A stretch of 18,471 nt of DNA from Armatimonadota bacterium (GCA_013816225.1 JACDEQ010000013.1:1-18471); one strand, 5' to 3'; positions 7,123 through 15,618 are shown, counted from the stretch's first letter. The notes: generated by a model not told the origin, from the sequence alone. Program-made: numbers and translations.

Positions 7123-8541
7123 TTAGTGGGCGGCGCGGCGGCGCACCCTGACCTCGACACAGGACTTCTGCGAAGGCAGGACTTTGCCTGGATTGCACAG
7201 GTTGCCACCGTTGAAAGCGCGTCGCAGGTCGTCTTGCAGTCGTAGGTCTTCGGGCGAGAACATTTCGGCCAGGAGATCGATTTTCTCGACGCCGATGCCG
7301 TGCTCGCCCGTCACGCTTCCGCCCTCGGCGAGACATTTTCTGATGACGGCCTCTCCAGCCGCGACGACAGCGTCCACTTCTTCTGGATTTCTGTCATCGA
7401 AAAGGAAAATCGGGTGGAGGTTTCCGTCTCCGGCGTGAAATATATTCGCGACGCGCAGACCATATTGTTCGGCGGTCTTATAAACGAAATCCAAGACCTC
7501 CGGGAGTTTCGATCGCGGAATAACGCCGTCATGCGTCACCATGCTCACAGAAATGCGGCCGATCGCGCCGATGCTTTTCTTGCGCGCAGTCCATAACTTT
7601 GCTCGGTCGTCCGCATCCTCGGCGATTCTTATCTGGACCGCCTTTTGCGCGCGCGCAATCTCTTCCGCCGAAGTGATTTCGGACTCGGCATTATCGCCGT
7701 CGCATTCAATGAGCAGTAAAGCCCCTGCGTCTGTCGGCAAACCGGTGTGGAAAGCCGCCTCGACGGCCTGCAGAATCGTTGCGTCCATAAACTCCATAGC
7801 AGCCGGAATAATTCCAGAGGCGATGATCTGGCTCACGGTGTTGGTGGCCTGATCCGAATTTGCGAAGGCTGCTAGCATCGTCCTGATATTAATCGGATTG
7901 GGTGTGAGGCGCACCAGCGCTTCCGTAACGATGCCGAGGGTTCCCTCGCTGCCGATCACGAAACCCAGGAGGTCCAATCCGGGCATGCCGCCAACCTCTC
8001 CGCCCACGAGCCGGACCTCGCCTTCGCAGTCCACCAACGTGACCGCCAGCACGTGATCGGCAGTCACGCCGAATTTCAGGGTGTGTGGGCCGCCGCTGTT
8101 CTCGTTGATATTTCCGCCGAGAGTGCAGACAGTCTGGCTGCTCGGGTCGGGTGCAAAATGCAGACAATGATCCTCGACGGCTTTGCTGAGCGCCAAGTTC
8201 GCGCATCCGGCTTGCGCGAGCATTGTTCGGTTCTCTATGTCGACCTGCAGAATCTCGCGCATGCGAGTCAGCGCAACAATAACGCCGCCGTGGGCAGGCA
8301 TCGAGCCTCCACTGAGCCCTGTGCCGGCGCCTCGAGGCGTATAGGGCACGCCGTTTTCGATACACCATCGGACGATTTTTTGAACTTCCGCAGTATTTTT
8401 CGGAAAGACAACCGCCTGCGGGTGCGCTCGGTGAACCGTGTAGGCGTCGCAATCGTAGGCCCGTTCCACCGCTTCGCCGCTCATCACTTGGCCCGGCGAC
8501 AACAAATCGATCAAGCCTTGAGCAAGGCCTTCTTCGGTCAT
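7123..8541 (-). CDS. glcD: Glycolate oxidase FAD-linked catalytic subunit
   Basis: 472 residues, close to E. coli GlcD (499). It oxidises glycolate to glyoxylate (or a related D-2-hydroxyacid) with FAD. The PCMH FAD-binding domain shows PRGAGTGLSGGS (69-80), the pyrophosphate loop, and NENSGGPHTLKFGVT (146-160). The FAD-oxidase C-domain shows FHAGDGNLHP (368-377), GEHGIGVEK (412-420) and NPGK (450-453), the expected catalytic and metal/substrate-side histidines. The ATG at 8541 overlaps the stop of the upstream CBM9-like gene as ATGA, so translation is probably coupled; GAGG lies about 11 bases upstream. glcE and glcF lie downstream, separated from it only by the ABC-F gene. D-lactate dehydrogenase is an alternative specificity, but the presence of E and F subunits favours the Glc complex. 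Confidence 0.92.
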   Translation of the reverse strand: MTEEGLAQGLIDLLSPGQVMSGEAVERAYDCDAYTVHRAHPQAVVFPKNTAEVQKIVRWCIENGVPYTPRGAGTGLSGGSMPAHGGVIVALTRMREILQVDIENRTMLAQAGCANLALSKAVEDHCLHFAPDPSSQTVCTLGGNINENSGGPHTLKFGVTADHVLAVTLVDCEGEVRLVGGEVGGMPGLDLLGFVIGSEGTLGIVTEALVRLTPNPINIRTMLAAFANSDQATNTVSQIIASGIIPAAMEFMDATILQAVEAAFHTGLPTDAGALLLIECDGDNAESEITSAEEIARAQKAVQIRIAEDADDRAKLWTARKKSIGAIGRISVSMVTHDGVIPRSKLPEVLDFVYKTAEQYGLRVANIFHAGDGNLHPIFLFDDRNPEEVDAVVAAGEAVIRKCLAEGGSVTGEHGIGVEKIDLLAEMFSPEDLRLQDDLRRAFNGGNLCNPGKVLPSQKSCVEVRVRRRAAH

Positions 8542-9554
8542 TCCAGCGTCAGCCTCGAATCTTCGTGAATCGCGAGTCGGCGTGGTTTGCCGTCCACCGA
8601 TACGATCCCGCTCGCCTCATAACCGGTGGGTGTTATGAAAACACGCGGTTCCCGCAAGAAGACTCCCTCGGGTGGCTTCAAGCCCAAAGCGCCAAGCGAA
8701 CCGGCGAAGCGCTTAGCGACGCGCTCCTTTTGCTTGTAATAAACCCGATGCAGGAACATCCGCGCAAGGTGCGTTTCGTCCTGGCGAAAATCTGCCTTCG
8801 AAGTTGCGAATTGAACATAACCCCACATTTGCGGCTGATGCATATCGATCACCCACTGAGGAGACCAGACCCAGTTATCCTCGCGCCATTTCGGAATCTT
8901 TACGTACTGTCCGTCCACAATGTCGGTCGTCCACTCGACCCGAGAAAAATTGACCCGCCACTGGTCGCCCTCCACCGGAGGCGACGGGCAGCCGGCGAAT
9001 TCGCCTAGCGCCTTCCAAGGAATTGCGAGTTCCACGGTCCAGCCCTTATCGGTGTCGCGGGAATCATTGAGTGTTCCGTCGATGTGCACGGCTTTCGAGA
9101 GGCCAGGTACCTCCCAGCTGTCCAACGCCGAGCCGCCGTCTCGGTAAGCCTTCGGCAGCCGCAGGTCCCATTCGGTATTCAACGCGTTGATTTCAAGTTC
9201 GTAATAATTGTGATTGTCGCCGTTCGGGTCGATAAAGACCTCGAAGTCGTTGTCGTAAAAGATCACCGAATCGTGTTTGGTTAAGGTAGCCCAGACGTGC
9301 GACTCCTCCATTTCGGCGCCAATGTAGAAATGCTCGTCGTCCCACAGCATCTTAGCTCGCGTCTTAAACCGCGGGAGCGGCTTCTGGCTACCCTCGATGT
9401 CCACATATTCGTCGGTCCACGCGGCGTTGTCCCATGCCGGGTCGACGAGACGCCCGTCGATCGCCGGCGTTCCGCAAACGCAAACGTATCCTTTCGGATG
9501 CGGAGGATTGTCGAGGGGTCCGACCGTGGAGATAAAAATGCAAAGCGGTAGCAC
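8538..9554 (-). CDS. Carbohydrate-binding family 9-like (CBM9/DOMON-type) protein
   Basis: 338 residues from the GTG at 9554. A CBM9-like beta-sandwich occupies roughly the first 240 residues: AIDGRLVDPAWDNAAWTD near residues 31-48, FYIGAEMEESHVWA, NDFEVFIDPNGDNHNYYEL, and WTVELAIPWKALGEFAG, all typical of the family. The remaining 100 residues (PQMWGYVQFATS onward) match the tail often seen in family 9-like proteins of unknown function. The frame stays open to a GTG at 9647, but that would overlap the M14 gene by 58 bases; GTG 9554 gives a short hydrophobic N-terminus (LPLCIFIST), possibly an export signal, though without the usual basic residues. A -10-like TACAAT lies 8 bases upstream. The stop overlaps glcD (ATGA). 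Ligand and function are unknown; sugar binding is inferred from the family only. Confidence 0.78.
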   Translation of the reverse strand: MLPLCIFISTVGPLDNPPHPKGYVCVCGTPAIDGRLVDPAWDNAAWTDEYVDIEGSQKPLPRFKTRAKMLWDDEHFYIGAEMEESHVWATLTKHDSVIFYDNDFEVFIDPNGDNHNYYELEINALNTEWDLRLPKAYRDGGSALDSWEVPGLSKAVHIDGTLNDSRDTDKGWTVELAIPWKALGEFAGCPSPPVEGDQWRVNFSRVEWTTDIVDGQYVKIPKWREDNWVWSPQWVIDMHQPQMWGYVQFATSKADFRQDETHLARMFLHRVYYKQKERVAKRFAGSLGALGLKPPEGVFLREPRVFITPTGYEASGIVSVDGKPRRLAIHEDSRLTLE

Positions 9555-9562
9555 TTGCCCGC

Positions 9563-9568
9563 ATTGTA
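9563..9568 (-). promoter_or_regulatory. Possible -10 box for a leaderless CBM9-like transcript
   Basis: Read on the minus strand, TACAAT (5 of 6 to TATAAT) ends 8 bases before the GTG at 9554, and no Shine-Dalgarno site is present. That spacing fits transcription starting at or next to the start codon. No good -35 hexamer is visible (TAGAGG at an 18-base spacer, 3 of 6). It would give the CBM9-glcD-ABC-F-glcE-glcF set its own promoter inside the longer block. Confidence 0.35.
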
Positions 9569-9589
9569 ATCCAATCGCCTCGATCGCCT

Positions 9590-12118
9590 CTAATTCGCGG
9601 GGCCGAAAAGCATCGCGTTTAAGATCAGCTTGTAAAGGCCTGGCCACATCGCGCGATACGTCGGGTCGACTGTGAACAAAATGACGTGTCCGTCGCCCAC
9701 CGGCTCGTCATGAGCCCAAACTGCACCCGCAAGCCTCTTCTCGGTTTCGTCGGGCCAGCTCCAGCCACTCAAGAGCTTTACCTCTTTTTCGTCGCCCGAG
9801 AACGTAACCGCCCCTCCGCCTTCTTTCTTCGCCTTGAAGTAATTGGAACCGCCAACGGGAGCGGAGATCGTCTGGTCGGCATACCCGTAGGTTAGAAACA
9901 GCCTCGGCTCCATTTTCGCCCGGAAGAACGAGCCCGGCACGCCCTCGCCCTTGCCGTCGACCTGCTTTAGGTCGACAAGGCCCTTTTCGCCGACAATCCA
10001 GTCCACGGAGTCCATAACGATCGCACAGCCGCCCGCGCGAATCCAGCCCTTCAAGTCCTCGCTCGGAGGTCCGTATCGCCCTTCAGGAAACACGATCGCC
10101 GTGTATTTCGAAAGATCACGAGAAAGCGCCGACGCCGTAATAGGTGTGAACGGCAGCTTCCATTCGCTCTCCATCAAGTACCAGAGGCTCCCTGCCCCGC
10201 TCAGCCAGTCGCTGCCCCCGAAGACTATCGCGACGTTCGGTTTCTTGATGGAGTCGACGCTTGGAGACCCGATCCCTTCGCGTCCGGTATCGGGCAAACC
10301 GGTCTTCAGAGCCTCGAACGACACCCGGCGCGTGGCGGAGACTCTTTCGAGCTTCACTCGCAAATCCTCGTTTCGGCCCTTGAGGAACAGGAACGTACCC
10401 CGGGCATAGGTCGTGCCGCCGGATTCGATCGGCTTGGTTGTGCTCATAGCGCGCACTCCAGACGCCATCAGATCGAAGGCAGCAACAACGTCCTCCTGAT
10501 CCGAGTACCTGAGCGCCCAACCGATCGGCGAATCCTCGAATGTTGAGGCGATTCGCGGGCCATCGGAAGACTCGATCGGCCGCGCCGACTCACACCACCA
10601 CGCCGGCAGGTTGTAGGCGTAAACAAGGCACCAAGCGGTTGTGTCGTAGAAATCGGCGCCCTCCTCACCCGGATACTTCTCGCTCTTCCTCGCTTCACGC
10701 TTCTTCAGCTGCTGCTCCGTGAACTCCGGCTCGAACTCCGCCGTCGGCTCCAGCATCGACTTCGCAAGCGTTCCTTGGGGCTGCGCCATGTCGATCACGA
10801 GAGAGCCGGCCGGAAACGTCTGCTCTACCTTCCCTGCCTTCCAATAGTCGTGAGCATCCCGCTGCGAGAAGTCCTTGGCGGCAAACCGGGACTCTACGCC
10901 CATGAGTTTCAGATGCGTCTGCAGACGCACCAACGGCCGCGGGTCCGGCGAAGTCAGTACCACACGTTGGAATTTCCCGAACGAAGCGCCGGAGGCCGCG
11001 TCTCGCCTGAACTTCGCGTATGACTCGAGGAGAGCCTTACGGTTCGCCGCAGCCGTTTCGATGGTCGCAAGGGCTGTCACGAAGTGCTTGGCCATGCCGT
11101 CGCGAAGAGTCAGGATCGAGCCGTCTTCGCGTTCTCGTGCAAGCACGCCGCCGCCGTCGGTCTCGTAGGTAAAGGCGATCGCGCCCAAGAATGCCGCGTA
11201 CGTGTCCAGGTAACCCGCCGCGAAAAAGTCGAATGTGTCCCGGATAAAGTACTGCCATCCCTGCTGGTCGAAGGCCCTCGCATTGCCCCGGCCGAAAACC
11301 TCGGTCCATAAGTTGAACCGCTTCCTGTCTACGTTCGCGTTGACCGACATCGAGTTCGGGGGAAAGAAGTAAGTGCCGACTTCACCGTGCTGATCGGCGT
11401 AAACATGTGGGTTCCATTTCAGATACTCCGCAACCTCCTGCCGAGTCTCCACCTGGGAAAAAGACACCCGGTCACGATTCATGTCGAACCGGTAGTGATT
11501 CGTCCTGCCGTGAATCACCGAGGGCTCGCGCTGCTCGAAAGCATCAGGTGACGATGAACCGGTCGCTACCGAGTTGTACCAAACCACGAACCTTTCGTGG
11601 CCGTCCGGGTTATACACCGGGTTGATGATCACGACGACGTCGCTCAGAAGGGATGCGAGCCTCTCGCTTCTCGATGCCGCAAGCGTATACGCGAGCCATA
11701 TCCCCGATTCGAACGACGCCGACTCGTTTCCGTGGATCGTTTCGTTGATCCAGACAAGGGCAGGAGTCTCCTCGATCATCCGTGAAGCTTCGGTTTGCGT
11801 CAGTTTTCCGAGCGCCAACGCATCCCACTTAGCGCGAATTACGGGAAGACGACCGATATTCTCTGGCGAGCTTATAACAAGGATTTTAAGCGGCCGTCCT
11901 TCAACGCTCTTGCCGTAGTCGATGACCTTCACACTTCCGGGCGCCGACGCCGCGATCGCTGAAAGGACGCGCTCCTGGTCTCGGAATGTCGTATGGCGCT
12001 CGCCGGGCGCGTACCCCAAAACGGCCTCAGGGCGTGGCACTGCAGCGTCGTATGGGCGGTTAGTATAGAAGTCGAACGAGGGCGTGGCGAGAATAAGGAA
12101 TGCGAGGGCTTGGAGCAT
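9590..12118 (-). CDS. Secreted M14-family zinc carboxypeptidase-like protein
   Basis: 842 residues from the ATG at 12118, which begins a short signal peptide (hydrophobic core LQALAFLILATPS). M14 enzymes are zinc metallopeptidases that trim C-terminal residues. The zinc ligands are visible as HGNE (His129, Glu132) and DQHGEVGTYFFPP (His244). The substrate-binding Asn-Arg sits in FDMNRD (Asn214-Arg215) and the catalytic Glu is Glu319 in AFTYETDGG, so the site looks active. After the peptidase domain (about 35-400) comes a long C-terminal half, including a Rossmann/GATase1-like stretch (VAIVFGGSDW...AIVFPEGRYG...GCAIVMDSVDW), which is common in large bacterial M14 proteins. The frame stays open to 12187, but the extra 23 residues look non-coding. 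It diverges from metH and is followed 35 bases later by the CBM9-like gene. Confidence 0.88.
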   Translation of the reverse strand: MLQALAFLILATPSFDFYTNRPYDAAVPRPEAVLGYAPGERHTTFRDQERVLSAIAASAPGSVKVIDYGKSVEGRPLKILVISSPENIGRLPVIRAKWDALALGKLTQTEASRMIEETPALVWINETIHGNESASFESGIWLAYTLAASRSERLASLLSDVVVIINPVYNPDGHERFVVWYNSVATGSSSPDAFEQREPSVIHGRTNHYRFDMNRDRVSFSQVETRQEVAEYLKWNPHVYADQHGEVGTYFFPPNSMSVNANVDRKRFNLWTEVFGRGNARAFDQQGWQYFIRDTFDFFAAGYLDTYAAFLGAIAFTYETDGGGVLAREREDGSILTLRDGMAKHFVTALATIETAAANRKALLESYAKFRRDAASGASFGKFQRVVLTSPDPRPLVRLQTHLKLMGVESRFAAKDFSQRDAHDYWKAGKVEQTFPAGSLVIDMAQPQGTLAKSMLEPTAEFEPEFTEQQLKKREARKSEKYPGEEGADFYDTTAWCLVYAYNLPAWWCESARPIESSDGPRIASTFEDSPIGWALRYSDQEDVVAAFDLMASGVRAMSTTKPIESGGTTYARGTFLFLKGRNEDLRVKLERVSATRRVSFEALKTGLPDTGREGIGSPSVDSIKKPNVAIVFGGSDWLSGAGSLWYLMESEWKLPFTPITASALSRDLSKYTAIVFPEGRYGPPSEDLKGWIRAGGCAIVMDSVDWIVGEKGLVDLKQVDGKGEGVPGSFFRAKMEPRLFLTYGYADQTISAPVGGSNYFKAKKEGGGAVTFSGDEKEVKLLSGWSWPDETEKRLAGAVWAHDEPVGDGHVILFTVDPTYRAMWPGLYKLILNAMLFGPAN

Positions 12119-12128
12119 CTTAGCGGCA

Positions 12129-12137
12129 AGTGTATCA
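12129..12137 (-). promoter_or_regulatory. Possible extended -10 promoter for the M14 gene
   Basis: On the minus strand the sequence reads TG-A-TACACT: an extended -10 TGn followed by a TAnnnT hexamer (4 of 6), ending 10 bases before the ATG at 12118. No Shine-Dalgarno site occurs between it and the ATG, so the leader would be only a few bases long. It lies back to back with the metH promoter candidate in the 62-base intergenic region. Confidence 0.4.
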
Positions 12138-12155
12138 CGCACCCGTGCCGACCCA

Positions 12156-12168
12156 GGCAGTAACTGCC
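12156..12168. promoter_or_regulatory. Perfect 13-bp palindrome, candidate metH operator
   Basis: GGCAGT-A-ACTGCC: two 6-base arms that are exact reverse complements around one base. It fills the spacer and touches the first base of the metH -10 box, a place where a bound repressor would block RNA polymerase. The regulator is unknown. It lies in the only divergent intergenic region of the window. Confidence 0.45.
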
Positions 12169-12173
12169 ATAAT
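12165..12173 (+). promoter_or_regulatory. Extended -10 promoter of metH, likely leaderless
   Basis: TG-C-CATAAT is an exact extended -10 (TGn) with a 5-of-6 hexamer. It ends 7 bases before the GTG at 12181, so transcription would start at about the start codon. The -35 match at a 17-base spacer (GTGCCG, 12145-12150) is poor, which is normal for extended -10 promoters. No Shine-Dalgarno site precedes the GTG. Confidence 0.5.
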
Positions 12174-12180
12174 TGAACCT

Positions 12181-15100
12181 GTGCCAAGCCTAATCGAAGC
12201 CCTGAGGCAGCGCGTCCTCGTCTGCGACGGCGCGATGGGGACTCAAATCCAGGCCGCGGATCTCTCCGCGGAGGACTTTGACGGGCTTGACGGCTGCAAC
12301 GAGATTCTCAGCGTTACGCGGCCCGAACTGATTCGGGACATTCACAAGCGCTACTACGATGCCGGCGCGGACCTCGTCGAAACAAACACATTCGGCGCAA
12401 TCGACTATGTGTTGGACGAGTATGGCATCGGCACCAGGCTTGTGGAGATCTCTGCAGCCTCTGCGAAAATTGCTTGCGACGCGAGAGACGCCTCCGGCCC
12501 AGGCAAATACGTCCTCGGCGCGATCGGGCCAGGCACGAAGCTAATCACGCTCGGGAATATCGGCTTCGACGAGGTTCACAGTAGCTACTACGCGGCGTTC
12601 AAGGCGCTGATCGAAGGCGGCGTAGACGGCCTGCTGATCGAAACGATGCAGGACCTCTTGAACGTCAAAGCCACCGTCGTCGGCGCGATCGGAGCGTTGA
12701 AGGAGGCTGGCAGCAGCATCCCGCTGTTTGTGCAGGTGACCATGGAGCAGACGGGCACGATGCTCGTGGGCAGTGAGATCGGCGCGGCAGTTAACTTTCT
12801 GGAGTGTTTCCCCGAGGTCACGGGCATCGGGATCAACTGCGCCACCGGGCCCGAGGAGATGCAGCCGCACGTTCGGTACCTGTCACAGCACTCGACCCGA
12901 ATGATCAGCGTCCTACCGAACGCAGGCCTTCCGGTCATGGAGAACGGCCAGGCCGCCTATAAGCTGACACCCGCGGAACTTGCGAACTATCAACTGAAAT
13001 TCGCCACCGAATTCGGTGTGAATGTCGTGGGTGGATGCTGCGGCACAACGCCGGAGCATATCCAGGCGGTGACGGCAGCCATCGGCAAAATGAAGCCCGT
13101 AGAGCGACAGATCGAACCGCTCGTCGGCTGCTCATCGCTTTACCAATTCCAGCCCTACGACCAAACCCCGAGCTTCCTCATTGTCGGCGAAAGGACGAAC
13201 GCGAACGGCAGCAAGCTCTTTCGCGACCTACTCGCCGCCGAAGACTGGACTGCCCTGACCGAACTCGCCCGCGACCAAGAGGCAGAGGGTGCGCACGTCC
13301 TGGACGTCTGCACGGCCTACGTCGGGCGTGACGAAGTCAAGGATATGAACCGTCTGCTGTTCGATTACGCGAAGCAGGTGACCGTTCCGATCATGGTGGA
13401 CAGCACGGAATGGCCGGTTATCGAGGAAGCCCTGAAGCGGATACCGGGCAAAGCCATCGTCAACTCGATCAACTTCGAGGACGGCGGCGAGAGGGTCGAG
13501 CGCGTCCTCACGCTTTGCCAAAAGTACGGGGCCGCTGTCGTGGGATTGACCATCGACGAGGACGGCATGGCGAAGACCGCGGACAAAAAGCTGGCAATCG
13601 CCGAGAGAATTCTGGAGAGCACGCGCGCCTACGGATTGCCGGACCACGATGTATTCATCGACACGCTGACGTTCACGCTCGGCTCTGGCGACGAAGAGTT
13701 CCGAAAGGCCGGCATCGAGACGATAGGAGCCATCGCCAAACTCGTCGCACGAAATCCGGATGTCAATACACTCCTCGGGGTCAGCAACATCAGCTTCGGC
13801 CTAAAGGCGTCGTCTCGATACGTGCTTAATTCGGTGTTCCTCCACTACTGTCGCGAAGCGGGCCTGTCGAGTGCGATCGTCAACGCCTCGAAAATCATGC
13901 CCGAAAGCCAAGTCGCACCCGACCTCTGGGAACTGAGCCGCAAACTAGTTTATGACGAGCGCTCCGAGGGTTACGACCCACTCGTGGATTTTATGTCGCG
14001 ATTCGAGAACATACAGTCTTCGCGCCCGACGGAGGATTCTCTAGCAGCGCTCCCGATCGAAGATCGGCTCAAGGGACATATCGTCAACGGCATAAAGAAG
14101 AACCTCGAAGAAAATATCAACGAGGCCCTTAAAAACTATGAGCCGCTCCAAATTATCAACGAAATTCTGCTCGACGGAATGAAAGAGGTCGGCGAGCTTT
14201 TCGGCGCAGGCAAGATGCAGCTGCCCTTCGTTCTGCAAAGCGCCGAGGTCATGAAGACGGCCGTTGCGCAATTGGAACCATTGATGGAAAGAGTCGAGGG
14301 TGACGAAAAGGGATCGATCCTCCTCGCGACGGTCGCCGGGGATGTACACGATATAGGCAAGAATCTAGTCGATATTATTCTAAGCAACAACGGTTATCGA
14401 GTGGTCAACATCGGTATTAAACAGCCGATCAGCGCGATTATCTCCGCAGCTCAAGAGAATAGAGTCGAGGCCATCGGCATGAGCGGGCTTTTGGTGAAAA
14501 GCACGCTGGTTATGAAGGAAAACCTCGCAGAGATGAATGATCGGGGCCTGCAGGATTTCCCTGTTATTCTTGGTGGGGCCGCGCTCACGCGCGCGTACGT
14601 CGAGCAAGACTTGCGCAGCATTTATAAGGGCAAACTTTGGTACGCGCAGGACGCTTTCGAGGGGTTGCACATCATGGAAAACCTCGACGAGGTTCCGGGC
14701 TCTAAGGATAAAGAAGAGACCGATGAACCCGTCTACCAGCGCGTCACCAGCCACCGCCTACCGGACACAAATCCCGAGCTCTACGCATTCGCCGGTGTGA
14801 AGAGCAATGTGGCTACGAATATCGAAACACCACAACCACCTTTTATGGGTCGGCGGATCGTCGAGGATATCGATATTCGCGGGGTCTATCCCTACATTAA
14901 TGAAATCGCCCTTTTCCGTGGACAATGGGGCTTTAAACGGCCTAAAGACATGGATAACGCGCAATTCAACGAATACTTGGAGGAAACCGCTCGCCCGGTG
15001 TTCGACAGAATGCAAAACGAATTGGCTGAGGTTTTCCGGCCACGCGTCGCCTATGGTTACTTCCCGGCGCAGTCTTGCGGCAACGACCTGATTATTTACC

Positions 15101-15618
15101 ACGAAGACATGGAGGTCGCGCGCGCGCGGTTCAGATTCCCGCGGCAGTCCACGGACAGGCGGCTTTGCCTCGCCGACTTCTTCCATTCGACCGAGTCAGG
15201 AAAAATGGACATCGCCGCTTTCACTATCGTGACGACCGGCTCCGAGGTCAGTAAGCTCGAAAGGGAGCTGTTCGCGAAGGGCGAGTATCAGGACTACCTC
15301 TACGTCCACGGCATGGGGGTCGAGACCGCCGAGGCGCTCGCAGAGTATTGGCACAAGCGCGTGCGAGAGGAATGGGGCTTTGGCGGCGACGATGCCAAGG
15401 AAATAAAGCTGCTCTTCAGCACAAAATACCGCGGCTGCCGGTACTCGTTCGGCTACCCGGCTTGCCCGAATATCGAGGACCAAGCTACCTTGTTCGAACT
15501 GCTGCGTCCCGAGGAGATCGGCATCGAACTCACCGAGGAGTTTATGCTCGTGCCGGAGCAATCGACGAGCGCGATCGTGTGCCATCACCCCGAGGCAAAG
15601 TACTTCAACATCCGGTGA
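12181..15618 (+). CDS. metH: Cobalamin-dependent methionine synthase
   Basis: 1145 residues from GTG 12181 (E. coli MetH 1227). It transfers the methyl group of 5-methyltetrahydrofolate to homocysteine through methylcobalamin, in the cytoplasm. All four modules are present in order. The homocysteine domain has DGAMGTQ (16-22) and zinc ligands Cys220 and Cys286-287 (GGCCGTT). The folate domain begins near FLIVGERTNANGS (332-344). The cobalamin domain has DVHDIG (721-726), where His723 should be the lower cobalt ligand, plus SGLLVKS and GGAALTR. The AdoMet reactivation domain has RGQWGFKR (about 913-920) and YRGCRYSFGYPACP (1083-1096). The frame is open from GTG 12130, but the earlier 17 codons contain the promoter and palindrome; the 12181 start best matches where MetH proteins begin. 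I see no cobalamin or SAM riboswitch upstream. alaS follows 25 bases later. Confidence 0.95.
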   Translation: MPSLIEALRQRVLVCDGAMGTQIQAADLSAEDFDGLDGCNEILSVTRPELIRDIHKRYYDAGADLVETNTFGAIDYVLDEYGIGTRLVEISAASAKIACDARDASGPGKYVLGAIGPGTKLITLGNIGFDEVHSSYYAAFKALIEGGVDGLLIETMQDLLNVKATVVGAIGALKEAGSSIPLFVQVTMEQTGTMLVGSEIGAAVNFLECFPEVTGIGINCATGPEEMQPHVRYLSQHSTRMISVLPNAGLPVMENGQAAYKLTPAELANYQLKFATEFGVNVVGGCCGTTPEHIQAVTAAIGKMKPVERQIEPLVGCSSLYQFQPYDQTPSFLIVGERTNANGSKLFRDLLAAEDWTALTELARDQEAEGAHVLDVCTAYVGRDEVKDMNRLLFDYAKQVTVPIMVDSTEWPVIEEALKRIPGKAIVNSINFEDGGERVERVLTLCQKYGAAVVGLTIDEDGMAKTADKKLAIAERILESTRAYGLPDHDVFIDTLTFTLGSGDEEFRKAGIETIGAIAKLVARNPDVNTLLGVSNISFGLKASSRYVLNSVFLHYCREAGLSSAIVNASKIMPESQVAPDLWELSRKLVYDERSEGYDPLVDFMSRFENIQSSRPTEDSLAALPIEDRLKGHIVNGIKKNLEENINEALKNYEPLQIINEILLDGMKEVGELFGAGKMQLPFVLQSAEVMKTAVAQLEPLMERVEGDEKGSILLATVAGDVHDIGKNLVDIILSNNGYRVVNIGIKQPISAIISAAQENRVEAIGMSGLLVKSTLVMKENLAEMNDRGLQDFPVILGGAALTRAYVEQDLRSIYKGKLWYAQDAFEGLHIMENLDEVPGSKDKEETDEPVYQRVTSHRLPDTNPELYAFAGVKSNVATNIETPQPPFMGRRIVEDIDIRGVYPYINEIALFRGQWGFKRPKDMDNAQFNEYLEETARPVFDRMQNELAEVFRPRVAYGYFPAQSCGNDLIIYHEDMEVARARFRFPRQSTDRRLCLADFFHSTESGKMDIAAFTIVTTGSEVSKLERELFAKGEYQDYLYVHGMGVETAEALAEYWHKRVREEWGFGGDDAKEIKLLFSTKYRGCRYSFGYPACPNIEDQATLFELLRPEEIGIELTEEFMLVPEQSTSAIVCHHPEAKYFNIR

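Noticed and set aside
7106..7336. 77-codon upstream extension of the ABC-F reading frame
   Set aside because: It is Arg/Pro-rich, has no family similarity and lies opposite the well-supported end of glcD; homology begins at the GTG at 7105.
9555..9647. Start at GTG 9647 for the CBM9-like gene
   Set aside because: It would overlap the M14 gene by 58 bases and adds a charged stretch without family resemblance. It is not fully excluded.
12130..12180. Upstream GTG starts (12130, 12145) for metH
   Set aside because: The added residues lack MetH similarity and cover the likely promoter and palindrome. Starting at 12130 would leave only 11 bases between divergent genes.
12119..12180. Cobalamin or SAM riboswitch upstream of metH
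   Set aside because: The gap is only 62 bases and shows no B12-box or SAM riboswitch core; the transcript seems to begin at the start codon.
12119..12187. N-terminal extension of the M14 gene to 12187
   Set aside because: The signal peptide begins at the ATG at 12118, and the extra 23 residues overlap the metH start.
15117..15128. (CG)6 alternating run, possible Z-DNA or slippage site
   Set aside because: It encodes VARAR within metH, is only 12 bases long and is expected from codon use in GC-rich coding DNA.
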